From Holophagales bacterium (GTDB lineage Bacteria > Acidobacteriota > Thermoanaerobaculia > Multivoradales > Multivoraceae), in the NCBI GenBank assembly GCA_009843505.1, contig VYDI01000032.1:1-64000 (forward strand): a stretch of DNA of 64,000 nucleotides, read 5' to 3'. The position numbers and the translations under genes are program-made. The notes below the pieces were generated by a model, which was given only the letters and a program-made list of their open reading frames with translations, searched no databases and was not told the DNA's origin. Below are positions 1 to 9,006 of this stretch, piece after piece. The first letter of the stretch is position 1, and each line of letters opens with the position of its first letter.

Positions 1-80
1 CCACATCCCCAGAGCCCGAAGGCTAGTGGCGAATGTAAGGGACAAGCGACGCCCGATGCCCGCACGCTTACCTCCGACCT

Positions 81-160
81 GACGGAGCGCAGCCGACCGA
101 AGCGAGCGCTCACCTCCCATCCACCAAGAAAGCGTGAGCGTCCGCTGGCACCCTTCCCCC
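81..160 (-). repeat. Diverged copy of an intergenic repeat
   Basis: Read on the minus strand, this stretch matches the left half of the element at 43335-43511 (about 43354-43430). Shared blocks include CCAGCGGACGCT and GCTCGCTTCGGTCGGCTGCG, with small indels between them. The outer terminal repeat of the other copy is not recognisable here. Positions 1-191 contain no gene that I can support; the rest of this stretch is unassigned intergenic DNA downstream of the CoA-transferase. Confidence 0.6.
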
Positions 161-191
161 CGGACCGCCGCAGGCGGCATGCACCACCGCG

Positions 192-1331
192 CTATGCGGT
201 TCCGGGAGCGGTCCCGAACTCGGCCCGGATCGCTGCGCCGTGCTGGTCAAGTTCAGGCACGGGCGGCAAGCTCCGTCCGGGTTCGTGCCGCGTCGCGGCG
301 GGCGCCGCGATCTCGATCTCGGTACCGTCGGGGAGAGGCTGTCTGGCCCGGCGGAGTTGTGGATGCCGTGACAGGGCGGCGACGTCGTTCAGGAAGCCGT
401 AGGCGATGCGCGCCTGGTTCAGGGCGGTCTGGATCGAGGCCCGGTCGTGGCGCAGGAAGACAGCGGCGATCGCGCTTTCCACGGTGTCGCGGGCGTTGGC
501 GCGGTCCACGTTCCGCGGGTAGGCCTCGGCCAGCTCCGGCTGGTCGAGAACCTCGTGGCACAGCCGCACGAACTCGCGGTCGTTCTGGACGCCCATCAGG
601 ACGGAGTCGCCGTCACCGAGCTGGAACAGGCCGTAGGGCACGATCGTCGGATGGCCGAGGCCGACGCGCGGCCAGTCGAGGCCCTGCTGTTCGAAGCTCA
701 GCAGGGGCACGGCCATCCAGTCCGCCATCGTGTGGAAGAGGGTGGCCTCGACGTTGCGGCCGGCGCCCGTGCTCTCGCGCTCGATCAGGGCTTCGAGGAT
801 GGCGGAGTAGGCGTAGATGCCGGTCGCGAAGTCGCAGATCGACACGCCGACCCGACCGGGCTCCGCCGGCGAACCGGTGATCGATGCGACGCCGCTCTCG
901 GCCTGGACCAGGAGGTCGTAGGCCCGCATCGACCGGTAAGGCCCCTCCTCGCCGTAGCCCGAGATGTCGCATGTGATCAGCCGCGGATGACGCTTGCCGA
1001 GGTCCTTCGACCCGAAGCCCGCGCGCGCGGCGGCGCCCGGAGCGAGGTTCTGGATGAACACGTCCGCGCGCTCGACCATCCGTTCGAGCAGAGTCCGGTC
1101 CTCTGCGTCCTTGATGTCGAGAACGATGGACTCCTTGCCGCGGTTCAGCCAGGCGAAGTAGGCCGAGACGCCGCCGCTGCCGTCGTAGCCGCGGGCGAAG
1201 TCGCCGCCTTCGCGCTCGACCTTGATCACCCGGGCCCCGGCGTCGGCGAGCCGGCAGGTAGCCAGCGGCGCCGCGACCGCTTGCTCGATGGCCACCACGA
1301 GGACGCCGTCGAGGGGCCGGCCTGCGGTCAT
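192..1331 (-). CDS. CaiB/BaiF family (class III) CoA-transferase
   Basis: A 379-aa protein of the family that transfers CoA between carboxylic acids through an aspartyl-CoA intermediate. The N-terminus has the family pattern (GVLVVAIEQAVAAPLATCRLADAGARVIKVE-type start, residues 9-39), followed by the WLNRGKESIVLD block near 61-72. Asp139 in the YDLLVQAESG motif is the expected catalytic aspartate. Its length is normal for the family. It is the last gene of a three-gene minus-strand operon (LLM oxidoreductase, NUDIX, this gene), five bases after the NUDIX stop. The substrate cannot be read from sequence; members act on carnitine, oxalate, bile acids, mesaconate and methylacyl-CoA. The operon context suggests acyl-CoA or xenobiotic acid catabolism (inference). 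Confidence 0.9.
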   Translation of the reverse strand: MTAGRPLDGVLVVAIEQAVAAPLATCRLADAGARVIKVEREGGDFARGYDGSGGVSAYFAWLNRGKESIVLDIKDAEDRTLLERMVERADVFIQNLAPGAAARAGFGSKDLGKRHPRLITCDISGYGEEGPYRSMRAYDLLVQAESGVASITGSPAEPGRVGVSICDFATGIYAYSAILEALIERESTGAGRNVEATLFHTMADWMAVPLLSFEQQGLDWPRVGLGHPTIVPYGLFQLGDGDSVLMGVQNDREFVRLCHEVLDQPELAEAYPRNVDRANARDTVESAIAAVFLRHDRASIQTALNQARIAYGFLNDVAALSRHPQLRRARQPLPDGTEIEIAAPAATRHEPGRSLPPVPELDQHGAAIRAEFGTAPGTA

Positions 1332-1336
1332 CGGCG

Positions 1337-2017
1337 TCAGCGCCAGGCGAACACGGGTTGTTCGTAGTGGGCCACGCGGACATCGTTGCCGCGAAGCACG
1401 ACCTCAAGCATCTGGTACACGATCGCTGCCGTCGGCGAATGGACGAGGCCGCCGCGGATCGGCATGGAGAGCACGGGGTTCTCGCTCTCCGGTATCTCGC
1501 GAAGCACGGGCACATCCGGGCGGTCCAGGTCGATCAGCGGGATGCGGTAGGCCCTGTAGACCTCGGCCGGATTCGGCTCCAATTCGCGGTAGTCGTCGCA
1601 CCAGAAGACGACCGGCGTGATGACGAAGCCGGATCTGGTGCCGAAGTCGTCGAGTCGCCCGAGGACGGCGGACGAGTTGAGGTCCAGGCCAACCTCTTCG
1701 TGGAGCTCGCGGAGCGCCGCCTGCTCGGGCGTCTCCGCCTCGTCGATCCGGCCGCCCGGGAGAGCCCACTGGCCGCGATGCCGTCGCAGCCGGAGCGACC
1801 GCCGCGTGAGCAGGAAGCAGCCGCGGCCGCTCTTGTCGGGCAGCAACGTTACGGCGACCGCGGCGTGCGCGTTCGCCGGCGTCGCGCCGGTGTGGCCGGA
1901 AGCCTCCGCTGCCCGCGCCGCGGCGGCTTCCGGGTCGAGCGCGCGTTGCTCGAAGCGTCCCAGGTTCCGCTCGGCGTGCGCGAGAAGTTCCGTCCCGTGC
2001 TGTGCCGGAAAGCTCAT
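1337..2017 (-). CDS. NUDIX hydrolase
   Basis: A 226-aa protein with a complete Nudix box around residues 88-110 (GGRIDEAETPEQAALRELHEEVG pattern: G-x5-E-x7-R-E-x2-E-E-x-G), which binds Mg2+ and cleaves nucleoside diphosphate-linked substrates. The preceding LRRHRGQWALPGG segment and the HSPTAAIVYQ tail resemble CoA pyrophosphatases of the NudL type, so CoA or an acyl-CoA is a plausible substrate, but this is inference. The ATG overlaps the stop of the upstream LLM gene as ATGA (2014-2017), indicating translational coupling. Cytoplasmic; no signal peptide. Confidence 0.88.
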   Translation of the reverse strand: MSFPAQHGTELLAHAERNLGRFEQRALDPEAAAARAAEASGHTGATPANAHAAVAVTLLPDKSGRGCFLLTRRSLRLRRHRGQWALPGGRIDEAETPEQAALRELHEEVGLDLNSSAVLGRLDDFGTRSGFVITPVVFWCDDYRELEPNPAEVYRAYRIPLIDLDRPDVPVLREIPESENPVLSMPIRGGLVHSPTAAIVYQMLEVVLRGNDVRVAHYEQPVFAWR

Positions 2018-3069
2018 CCCCCGGCGGGAGCCTCCTCGCGGACCAGCTCCAGGAACCGGCCCAGGGTGTCGAGCCGCTCGCGGACCGTGGCGCCGGCCGG
2101 GTTGAGGCGCAGGGTCGTCACGCCGGCGTCGCGGTAGGCGCGAATGCGTTCCCGGACGCGAGCTTCGTCGCCGATCAGGGTGTTGCCGAGCACCATCTCG
2201 TCCGGCACCCGCGCCGCGGCCTCTTCCCGCTTGCCGGAGATCCAGAGAGCCTGCACCTCACGGGCGGTTTCGATGAAGCCGGCACGGCGGTAGGCGTCGT
2301 TGTAGAAGTTGGTCTGCGCTGAGCCCATCGCGCCAAGGGTGAAGGCCATCGGCGGCTTGCGGCGGGCGGCCATTCGCTCCAGGTCGTCACCGAACTCGAC
2401 GTCGCCGCCGACCTGGATGTCGATGTCTTCGAACGACCTGCCGGCGCGTTCGGCGCCGGCGCGCATCGCAGGAAAGAAGGCGTCGGTGTGCTCCGGGATG
2501 AAGGACGTGCCGAGCCAGCCATCGGCAACCTCGCCGGTGTATTCCAGGGATTTCGGACCGAGGGTCGCAAGATAGATCGGCATCTCGGGTCGCGGAGGTT
2601 GCGACATGCGGATCGCCTTGCCCTCGCCTCCCGGCCTGGGCAGGGTGTAGTGCCTGCCGTCGTAGGCGATCTTCTCGCCCGAGAGGGCGATCTTCAGGAT
2701 GTCGACGTACTCGCGCAGGCGGCCCAGCGGCATGGCGAAGGGCACGCCGTGAAGACCCTCGACCACCTGAGGGCCGCTGACGCCGAGACCGAGCACGAAG
2801 CGGTCTTTCGAGATCGACGCCAGCGACATCGCGGTCATGGCGGTCATCGATGGCGCTCGCGCCGAGATCTGCATGATGCCGGTGCCCAGGCGGACCCGCT
2901 CGGTCCGCCCGGCGAGGAACGCGAGCGGCGTCACCGCGTCGGTGCCCCAGGCCTCGGCCGACCAGACGTCGTCGATTCCCATGCGGTCCGCCTCGACGAC
3001 GTACTCCGCCAGGGCATCCCAGTTCGTTCCGGAGGCGTACGCGCTCCCTATGCCGATCGCTGTGCGCAT
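2014..3069 (-). CDS. LLM-class F420-dependent oxidoreductase
   Basis: A 351-aa luciferase-like monooxygenase fold (TIM barrel). Diagnostic segments are the SAEAWGTDAVTPLAFLA block, RLGTGIMQISARAPSMTAM and LGLGVSGPQVVEG, typical of F420-dependent LLM enzymes. A paralogue with the same blocks lies at 46918-47934. The start ATG has an AGGAG ribosome-binding site nine bases upstream. It heads the NUDIX/CoA-transferase operon. The natural substrate is unknown; F420 rather than FMN as cofactor is inferred from family resemblance. Confidence 0.88.
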   Translation of the reverse strand: MRTAIGIGSAYASGTNWDALAEYVVEADRMGIDDVWSAEAWGTDAVTPLAFLAGRTERVRLGTGIMQISARAPSMTAMTAMSLASISKDRFVLGLGVSGPQVVEGLHGVPFAMPLGRLREYVDILKIALSGEKIAYDGRHYTLPRPGGEGKAIRMSQPPRPEMPIYLATLGPKSLEYTGEVADGWLGTSFIPEHTDAFFPAMRAGAERAGRSFEDIDIQVGGDVEFGDDLERMAARRKPPMAFTLGAMGSAQTNFYNDAYRRAGFIETAREVQALWISGKREEAAARVPDEMVLGNTLIGDEARVRERIRAYRDAGVTTLRLNPAGATVRERLDTLGRFLELVREEAPAGG

Positions 3070-3157
3070 TTCTGGTTACTCCTACCTCGCGGCCCGCGCC
3101 GGCGAGCTCGACACCGGACCGCTTCGTTACTCGTTGGTTGGCGTGGGCGAGATCCGG

Positions 3158-3703
3158 CTACTGGACGGCGGAGGCGCGGACGAAGTAGTTCTTGCGGATG
3201 TCGGGACGGCCCTCGGCGCCCCGTCCGGCGATGGTCTGCAACAGGTCGCCCTGCTTGGTTATCTCCCAGATCTGCTGTACGTCCGCCTCGAAGCCCGGCA
3301 GGCTGACCGTGAACGAGACGGTGAGTTTCTTCTTCCGCCACCGGGCCCGCACTTCCTGCATCCTGCCGCTGCCCAGGTCGGGCGCTGCGTGGCGCTTGTT
3401 GTCCGTGACGTAGGTCACGTTGACGTGCTGCGGAGTGGGCCAGTCCCGCCGTCGGCTGGTCTGGGTCAACTCGACGTCGTCGCCGACCAGGCGGAACTCG
3501 ATCTCGATGTCGGCCGCGTTCGGTTGCGGTCGATCGTGACGCCCGGGCCAGGGCGCGTCGCTGCGTGAGATGTCCTTCTGCCAGATGCCGACGAAGCGTT
3601 CGTCCTGGGCGGCTGCCGGCGCGCCGGCGAACCAGACGACGGCGAGCGCGGCGCCGAGGATAGTGGTGAGTAGGCCTCTGCGGCTTGGAGCAATCGGGTT
3701 CAT
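3158..3703 (-). CDS. Exported protein of unknown function
   Basis: A 181-aa protein beginning MNPIAPSRRGLLTTILGAAL with an AAAQ-type signal peptidase site near residue 33, so it is probably periplasmic or secreted (the SRRG-LL start also resembles a short Tat signal). I chose the ATG at 3703 over an upstream in-frame codon at 3733 because GAGGAG sits six bases before it. The mature part is about 150 residues, rich in charged beta-strand-like segments (GIWQKDISRSDAP, DIEIEFRLVGDDVELTQTSR, WEITKQGDLLQTIAG), reminiscent of lipocalin-like small secreted proteins of unknown role. I do not recognise a catalytic motif. Confidence 0.75.
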   Translation of the reverse strand: MNPIAPSRRGLLTTILGAALAVVWFAGAPAAAQDERFVGIWQKDISRSDAPWPGRHDRPQPNAADIEIEFRLVGDDVELTQTSRRRDWPTPQHVNVTYVTDNKRHAAPDLGSGRMQEVRARWRKKKLTVSFTVSLPGFEADVQQIWEITKQGDLLQTIAGRGAEGRPDIRKNYFVRASAVQ

Positions 3704-3776
3704 GGACATCTCCTCATGGCTGGTTCTGTCCATTGGGAGGCTCGGTGGATCGCCTGATCCTACAGGCCCGGCCTCG

Positions 3777-4721
3777 CTAGTCGCCTAGGAGGTCCGCGAA
3801 GTAGCGGATCGTCTTCTCCAGGCCCTTCTCCAGGTCGATCCGGGGCTCCCAGCCGAGCAGGTTGGTGGCCCGGCCGATGTCGGGCTGGCGCGTTTTGGGA
3901 TCATCGACCGGCAGGGACTGGAACTCGATCTCGCTGCGGCTCCCGGTCAGGCCCTGGATCACCCGGGCGAACTCGAGCACGGTCATCTCGTGCGGGTTGC
4001 CCAGGTTGACCGGGTCGGTCTCCGAGGAGTTGAGGAGCCGCCAGACTCCCTCGACGAGGTCGTCGATGTAGCAGAAGGAGCGGGTCTGATTGCCGTCGCC
4101 ATAGACGGTCAGCGGCCTGCCGGAGAGGGCCTGGCGGATGAAGTTCGGGACGACACGGCCGTCGCGGAGCCGCATGCGCGGTCCGTAGGTGTTGAAGATG
4201 CGGACGATCCGCGTGTCCAGGCCGTGGATCCGGTGGTACGCCATGACCATCGCTTCCGCGAAGCGCTTCGCCTCGTCGTAGACGCCGCGCGGACCGACCG
4301 GGTTCACGTTGCCCCAGTAGGACTCGGACTGCGGGTGCACGAGCGGGTCGCCGTAGACCTCCGACGTCGAGGCCAGCAGGTAGCGGGCGCCGTGGTGCTT
4401 GGCCAGGCCGAGCGAGTTGTGGGTTCCGAGCGATCCCACCTTGAGCGTCTGGATCGGGAGCTCCAGGTAGTCGACCGGGCTGGCGGGGGAGGCGAAGTGG
4501 AGGACGTTGTCTACGTCGGGCCCGACGTAGACCGGCTTGCTGACGTCGTGCTCGATCAGGGTGAAGCGCTCGTTGTCGCGCAGGTGTTCGATGTTCGCCG
4601 GACTGCCGGTGATGAAGTTGTCGACGCAGTAGACGCGGTGACCCTCTGCGAGCAACCGTTCGCAGAGATGGGAGCCGATGAAGCCGGCGCCGCCGGTGAC
4701 GACGGAGAGGGGCTGGCTCAC
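3777..4721 (-). CDS. UDP-glucuronate decarboxylase (UDP-xylose synthase)
   Basis: A 314-aa extended SDR that converts UDP-glucuronate to UDP-xylose using bound NAD+. The Rossmann motif [10 protein letters not shown] occupies residues 9-18. The catalytic Ser/Thr lies in [12 protein letters not shown] (118-120), and Tyr148 and Lys152 form YxxxK. The [15 protein letters not shown] and [18 protein letters not shown] segments are typical of UXS. Its GTG start overlaps the stop of the UDP-glucose dehydrogenase gene as GTGA (4718-4721), so the two enzymes of the UDP-glucose to UDP-glucuronate to UDP-xylose route are made from one coupled transcript. This points to extracellular polysaccharide or glycan synthesis. 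Confidence 0.92.
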   Translation of the reverse strand: MSQPLSVVTGGAGFIGSHLCERLLAEGHRVYCVDNFITGSPANIEHLRDNERFTLIEHDVSKPVYVGPDVDNVLHFASPASPVDYLELPIQTLKVGSLGTHNSLGLAKHHGARYLLASTSEVYGDPLVHPQSESYWGNVNPVGPRGVYDEAKRFAEAMVMAYHRIHGLDTRIVRIFNTYGPRMRLRDGRVVPNFIRQALSGRPLTVYGDGNQTRSFCYIDDLVEGVWRLLNSSETDPVNLGNPHEMTVLEFARVIQGLTGSRSEIEFQSLPVDDPKTRQPDIGRATNLLGWEPRIDLEKGLEKTIRYFADLLGD

Positions 4722-6049
4722 GATGCCTTCACTCCGGGAACTGTGGCTACCGGAACGGCGTCGGCGCGCCCGAGCGAGGAGTATCTGAGGCCGGCGTCAG
4801 CCACCCGCCCGGGCTCGTAGAGATTGCGCAGATCGAGAATCTGTGGCTCGCGCAGCAACTGTCTCAACCGCTGGAACTCGAGCGCCCGGAACTGGTTCCA
4901 CTCGGTGAGGATGACCAGCAGGTCGGCGTCCTCGGCCACCTCGTACGGATCACTACAGTAGACGGCCTCCGGGCGGATGCGGCGGGCGTTGTCCATCGCC
5001 GCCGGATCGTAGACCCGGACCGTGGCGCCCCGCGCCAGGAGGTTCTCGAGCACGAACATTGCGGGAGACTCACGGATGTCGTCCGTGTTGGGCTTGAAGG
5101 ACAGTCCCAGCAACGCCACGTTCCGGCCCGCGGGATCGCCGAGCACGGACTCGATTCTGGCGAGCATCCGTTCCTGAATTCGATGGTTGACCTGAAGCGT
5201 CGCCTCGACGATCTCTGCCCGGGCGCCGGCGTCGCGGGCCATGGACACCATGGCCCGCGTGTCCTTGGGAAAGCACGAGCCGCCGAAACCCGGTCCCGGG
5301 CGCAGGAACAGCGGTCCGATCCGGCGATCCAGGCCCATGCCGTGGGCCACGACCTGGACATCGGCCCCGGTTCGCTCGCACAGCTCCGCGACTTCGTTGA
5401 TGAAGGAGATGCGGGTGGCCAGGAAGCTGTTGGAGGCGTACTTGATCATCTCCGCGGTCTCGACGTCGGTGACCACGATCGGCACGCCACGCGCGCGGAG
5501 CGGCGAGTAGATCTCCAGCATGATGTCGGTGGCGCGCTGGTCGCGGCTGCCGATGACCAGGCGGTCGGGGCGCATGAAGTCCTCGATGGCCGAACCCTCG
5601 CGCAGGAACTCGGGGTTGCTGACCACGGAGAAGCTGTGGCCGCGGCCGATGATCTCCTCGATCATTCGGCCGGTGCCGACCGGCACGGTGCTCTTGGTGA
5701 CGATGGCCTTGTAGTTGTTGAGCCGTCCACCGATTGCCTGTGCAACTTCGCGCACGTAGCGCAGATCCGAAGAGCCGTCTTCGCGGGGCGGCGTGCCGAC
5801 GGCGATGAAGACCGCCGTTGCGGCCTCAAGAGCCGGCCCCAGGGCGGTCGTGAAACTCAGGCGGCCGGCCTCCTCGTTCTTGGCAACCAGGGTCGCCAGG
5901 CCTGGCTCGTAGATCGGAATCCGGCCCGCTTGCAACTGGGCGATCTTCGTCTGGTCCTGGTCGACGCAGACGACATCCGTGCCGAAGTCGGCCAAACAGG
6001 CGCCTGTGACCAGACCGACGTAGCCGGAACCGACGACACAGACTCTCAC
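4718..6049 (-). CDS. ugd: UDP-glucose 6-dehydrogenase
   Basis: A 443-aa NAD-dependent enzyme oxidising UDP-glucose to UDP-glucuronate. It has the N-terminal Rossmann motif GSGYVG (7-12), a central helical domain and the active-site Cys259 in [11 protein letters not shown]-terminal motifs are [16 protein letters not shown] and LTEWNQFR. I start it at the GTG at 6049, which puts the Rossmann strand at the N-terminus as is usual and has CGAGG upstream. An in-frame ATG at 6124 would add 25 residues (MARRTAPPDD...) and cannot be excluded. It is first in a two-gene operon with UDP-xylose synthase. Confidence 0.93.
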   Translation of the reverse strand: MRVCVVGSGYVGLVTGACLADFGTDVVCVDQDQTKIAQLQAGRIPIYEPGLATLVAKNEEAGRLSFTTALGPALEAATAVFIAVGTPPREDGSSDLRYVREVAQAIGGRLNNYKAIVTKSTVPVGTGRMIEEIIGRGHSFSVVSNPEFLREGSAIEDFMRPDRLVIGSRDQRATDIMLEIYSPLRARGVPIVVTDVETAEMIKYASNSFLATRISFINEVAELCERTGADVQVVAHGMGLDRRIGPLFLRPGPGFGGSCFPKDTRAMVSMARDAGARAEIVEATLQVNHRIQERMLARIESVLGDPAGRNVALLGLSFKPNTDDIRESPAMFVLENLLARGATVRVYDPAAMDNARRIRPEAVYCSDPYEVAEDADLLVILTEWNQFRALEFQRLRQLLREPQILDLRNLYEPGRVADAGLRYSSLGRADAVPVATVPGVKAS

Positions 6050-6216
6050 GTCAGCCTCGGCTTGCGGATGGCGGTCATATCGTCCGGGCTGCGGGTCGTC
6101 CGGGGGCGCGGTGCGGCGGGCCATTGCCAGCCTCGCCCGGGGACGGTACGGCTGCTATGTTACAGGGCTCGGAGCGGGGACATGCGGAAGAAAGAAAGAC
6201 GAGAGACGGTGAGTCG

Positions 6217-6453
6217 ATGAAACGCGGGCGACGGCTGAGCAACGCGATCGCGACCCGCAAGTCGGTGGTTACCGCGCCGCGGCGCTTCAGCAAGGTGCAG
6301 CGCAACGAACCCTGCCCCTGCGGCAGCGGCAGGAAGTACAAGGACTGCTGCTTCGACAAGGGCGAGGCGTTCCTGCGGAAGCTGGAGCGCCAGCGCTACA
6401 AGGAGCAGCAGAAGGCGGACGGGACCCCCTGGTACGTCCGCTGGCTGACCTGA
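6217..6453 (+). CDS. Small SEC-C motif protein
   Basis: A 78-aa basic protein with a SEC-C zinc-binding motif: RNEPCPCGSGRKYKDCC, in which Cys-x-Cys and Cys-Cys ligate Zn2+ as at the C-terminus of SecA. The rest is lysine- and arginine-rich (LRKLERQRYKEQQKADG), consistent with RNA or ribosome contact, but no specific role is known. The reading frame is open back to 6124, inside the divergent region with ugd; I chose the ATG at 6217 because it follows GGTGAG and gives a compact basic protein. Monocistronic and divergent from ugd. Confidence 0.8.
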   Translation: MKRGRRLSNAIATRKSVVTAPRRFSKVQRNEPCPCGSGRKYKDCCFDKGEAFLRKLERQRYKEQQKADGTPWYVRWLT

Positions 6454-6472
6454 TCCGGCGCCAGGAAGCGCG

Positions 6473-7381
6473 CTAGACCGGCGTCGGTTCCGCCTTCGCG
6501 TCGACCGCCGCGTCGTGGTCCTGCTTCGCCTTGAGCAGCTGCGGCATGATCAGGTCGATGTCGCGGTTGTCCCACATGCCGTCCTTGCTGAACTTCCGGA
6601 TCACCTTGGGCTGCTGCATGATGCCGACCCAGCCCCGCATGACGTCGATGATCTGGGCCGTCATGTCCTGGCCCGCATCGGATGCCAGCCAGGCGCAGAC
6701 CGGGGCGATCTGATTCGGGCTCTGTTCCGGCGCGTCCTCGTCGATCTGCATGCCGCGGGAGGCGCGGAGTTCCGCCGTCATCCGGGTCGTGGCGCCCGGC
6801 GAGATCGTGTTGACCGTGCAGCCGTACTTGGCGAGTTCCAGCGCCAGCACGCGCGACAGGCCGGCGATCCCTGCCTTGGCGGCCGCGTAGTTCGACTGGC
6901 CGAAGTTGCCGTAGAGGCCGGAGACCGAGGAGAAGTTGATGATCCGGCAGCCGGGGCGGTTCGTTTCCCGGATGTAGCGGGCGAACGGCCGGCTGCAGCA
7001 GTAGTGGCCCTTCAGGTGGACGTCCAGCACCGCGTCCCAGTCCGCCTCGTCCAGGTTGAAGATCGTCCGGTCGCGCAGGATGCCTGCGTTGTTGACCAGG
7101 ATGTCCAGACCGCCGAACGAGTCGATCGCCGTCTGGAAGATGTTCTGGCCGCCTTCGACGGTGGCCACCGAGTCGTAGTTCGGAACAGCCGAGCCGCCGG
7201 CGCTCCGGATCTCGGAGGCGACGTCGTCGGCGATCCGTGAACCGCCGGTGCCGTCGGTCGCACCGCCCAGGTCGTTGACCACGACGCTGGCGCCCTCTTC
7301 CGCGAACTTGAGCGCGATTCCCTTGCCGATGCCGCGGCCGGCGCCGGTGACGATCGCCGTCTTGCCGTCGAGGATTCCCAT
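6473..7381 (-). CDS. SDR-family oxidoreductase (peroxisomal MFE-2-like dehydrogenase)
   Basis: A 302-aa classical short-chain dehydrogenase. TGAGRGIG (12-19) binds NAD(P), NNAG is at 97-100, and the catalytic Ser152, Tyr165 and Lys169 lie in INFSSVSGLYGNFGQSNYAAAK. The VNDLGGATDGTG segment and the longer C-terminal extension resemble the 3-hydroxyacyl-CoA dehydrogenase part of multifunctional beta-oxidation enzymes. The reading frame stays open to 8464, but that part is the antisense-frame shadow of the upstream gene. The ATG at 7381 follows AGGAAGAG. The neighbouring MaoC-like gene upstream would supply the partner hydratase fold (inference). Confidence 0.88.
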   Translation of the reverse strand: MGILDGKTAIVTGAGRGIGKGIALKFAEEGASVVVNDLGGATDGTGGSRIADDVASEIRSAGGSAVPNYDSVATVEGGQNIFQTAIDSFGGLDILVNNAGILRDRTIFNLDEADWDAVLDVHLKGHYCCSRPFARYIRETNRPGCRIINFSSVSGLYGNFGQSNYAAAKAGIAGLSRVLALELAKYGCTVNTISPGATTRMTAELRASRGMQIDEDAPEQSPNQIAPVCAWLASDAGQDMTAQIIDVMRGWVGIMQQPKVIRKFSKDGMWDNRDIDLIMPQLLKAKQDHDAAVDAKAEPTPV

Positions 7382-7428
7382 CTCTTCCTGTCTCCGTCGG
7401 TAGTTCCAGTGGTTGGCGGGCCGGTACT

Positions 7429-8304
7429 CTACGCGACGACGGCCACGCCCTGGCTCACGGCCTCCTGACCCTCTGCGTTGAGGACCCGGAAGCCGACCTG
7501 GAGCCCGCCGTCCTCGGCCTCGCCGGCGGGCGCGTGCTCGACCGCGATCGAGGTGCCGGGGATGACCATCGCACTGAATCGGCCATAGAGGCGCCTGAGC
7601 CGACGGGGGTCGCCGCCGCCGTAGGCGCGCAGCACCTCGCGGCCGGCGAGAGCCCAGGTCGCCGTGCCGTGGAGGATGATGTCTGGAAGACCCGCGCCCA
7701 GTGCCACCTCGCGTTCCGTGTGGATCGGATTCCAGATCCGGGCGCATTCCGTGTAGACGTGGGGCATCTCCCGCGGCACGAAGATCTCGCACCGGCCGCC
7801 GTTGTTGCCGCCGACCCTCAACCTGGGCGGCTCGGGGCAAGGTTCCGTTTCGGCGTTGGGACCGGTGGTGTCGACACCGCGGAAGATCGAACGCGACCAG
7901 GAGGTGGTAACCGGCCGGCCCCCCTGGTCGACCGTGTCGAGGCGAGTGGTGAGCAGCACCCCGGCCCGCGTGCTCCGGATGCCGACGTAGCGGCCGCGCG
8001 TGGTCAGCGAGTCGCCGGGGCGGATCGGACGGTGGAAGTGGGAGTCCTGGCTGGCGTGGACGCCGCGCCGCAACTCGTGCGGCTCGCCGCCGAGGAGGTC
8101 CGATCCCCGGCCGCGGCTGACGACGGGCCACTCGAGGGACACGCAGTACGGGGGCGGCGCCGCGACGCCCCCGTTCCGGGCGTCGTCGAACACGGCGTCG
8201 CAGGTGTCGCCGATTCCGGCCGCGTACGCGAGCACGTCGCGGACCGTGACGTCGATCGTCGAGGACGTGAGTTCGCTGCCGGCGGCGGCGGTCGACAGGG
8301 GCAT
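7429..8304 (-). CDS. MaoC-like double-hotdog protein
   Basis: A 291-aa protein with two hotdog halves. The N-terminal half (about 1-150) resembles the N-terminal MaoC-like dehydratase domain. The C-terminal half carries the hydratase-2-type loop as ARIWNPIHTE followed by GLPDIILHGTATWA. In true (R)-enoyl-CoA hydratases the loop reads GDxNPxH; here the catalytic Asp position is Ile, while the His is kept. It may therefore bind or hydrate acyl-CoA by a modified mechanism, or serve another role. It lies between phaR and the SDR gene in the same direction, so a role in 3-hydroxyacyl-CoA metabolism is plausible. Confidence 0.8.
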   Translation of the reverse strand: MPLSTAAAGSELTSSTIDVTVRDVLAYAAGIGDTCDAVFDDARNGGVAAPPPYCVSLEWPVVSRGRGSDLLGGEPHELRRGVHASQDSHFHRPIRPGDSLTTRGRYVGIRSTRAGVLLTTRLDTVDQGGRPVTTSWSRSIFRGVDTTGPNAETEPCPEPPRLRVGGNNGGRCEIFVPREMPHVYTECARIWNPIHTEREVALGAGLPDIILHGTATWALAGREVLRAYGGGDPRRLRRLYGRFSAMVIPGTSIAVEHAPAGEAEDGGLQVGFRVLNAEGQEAVSQGVAVVA

Positions 8305-8324
8305 GGCTCTCCGCGCCGGCGGGG

Positions 8325-8927
8325 TCAGTCGGTGTCGGTGAGGCGGCGTTCGAGATCCTGAAGCCGACTCCGCAGTTCATTGAGCTCGGCGCGGGTTGCT
8401 CCGCCTTCGTCCGGCCCGGGCGGGTCAGTGGGAGAAGGGGGAGGCGCCTCCTGAGCGTTGGCACCGCCGCCTCTGCCGAACACTCCTTCCATCTGGCGCG
8501 TCATCTGCGCGTGCATCTCCTCCGCCATGGCGCGAGGGTCCCAGAGGCGCATCCAGGACGGATCAGGAGCGAACGGACTTCGCCGCATCGTCTCTCGCAT
8601 CCGTTCGTAGACCTCGCCAGCGCTCTTCAGGTACCACTGGAAGAAGTCCCGTCCCGCCTGATCCCGGGCCCGCACCAGGTCGCGGAGGAACTCGAGCGGC
8701 GGTCCGTGCTCCGGGTCCTTCGCGCCGTCGACGATGATCTGGGTCAGAACGTGGCGAGTAACGTCCTCGCCGGTCTTCGAGTCGACGACCTGAATGTCCC
8801 GGCCGCCGCGGACGAGCTCAGCGACGCCGTCGAGGTTGACGTATCGGCTGCTGTGGGTGTCGTACAGCCGGCGGTTCTCGTACTTCTTGATGACGATCGG
8901 CGCGAGCGACTGGCGCGAGGTGGTCAT
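8325..8927 (-). CDS. phaR: Polyhydroxyalkanoate synthesis regulator PhaR
   Basis: A 200-aa repressor homologue. Residues about 12-70 hold the PHB-accumulation regulatory DNA-binding domain (VIKKYENRRLYDTHSSRYVNLD..., then VVDSKTGEDVTRHVL). This is followed by a helical region with a C-terminal coiled coil (ELNELRSRLQDLERRL). In known systems PhaR represses phasin and PHA genes and is released by binding PHA granules. The reading frame extends to 9017, but that extension runs through the palindromic operator at 8998-9017, so the ATG at 8927 is preferred. It is divergent from the phasin-phaE-phaC operon, the classical arrangement. Confidence 0.9.
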   Translation of the reverse strand: MTTSRQSLAPIVIKKYENRRLYDTHSSRYVNLDGVAELVRGGRDIQVVDSKTGEDVTRHVLTQIIVDGAKDPEHGPPLEFLRDLVRARDQAGRDFFQWYLKSAGEVYERMRETMRRSPFAPDPSWMRLWDPRAMAEEMHAQMTRQMEGVFGRGGGANAQEAPPPSPTDPPGPDEGGATRAELNELRSRLQDLERRLTDTD

Positions 8928-8977
8928 GTCACGAGTGCGTAGGTCGAGTCGCGAGGAGTCGGTCAGGCGGAGGGGGG

Positions 8978-9006
8978 TTGACACAGCGCAGCATAATGTG
9001 CAGCAT
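8978..9006 (+). promoter_or_regulatory. Candidate promoter of the PHA operon
   Basis: A consensus -35 hexamer TTGACA at 8978-8983 is followed after 17 bases by a weak -10, CAGCAT (9001-9006). The operator 8998-9017 overlaps the -10 and start region, which is where a repressor site would be expected. This is inferred from spacing only. Confidence 0.4.
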
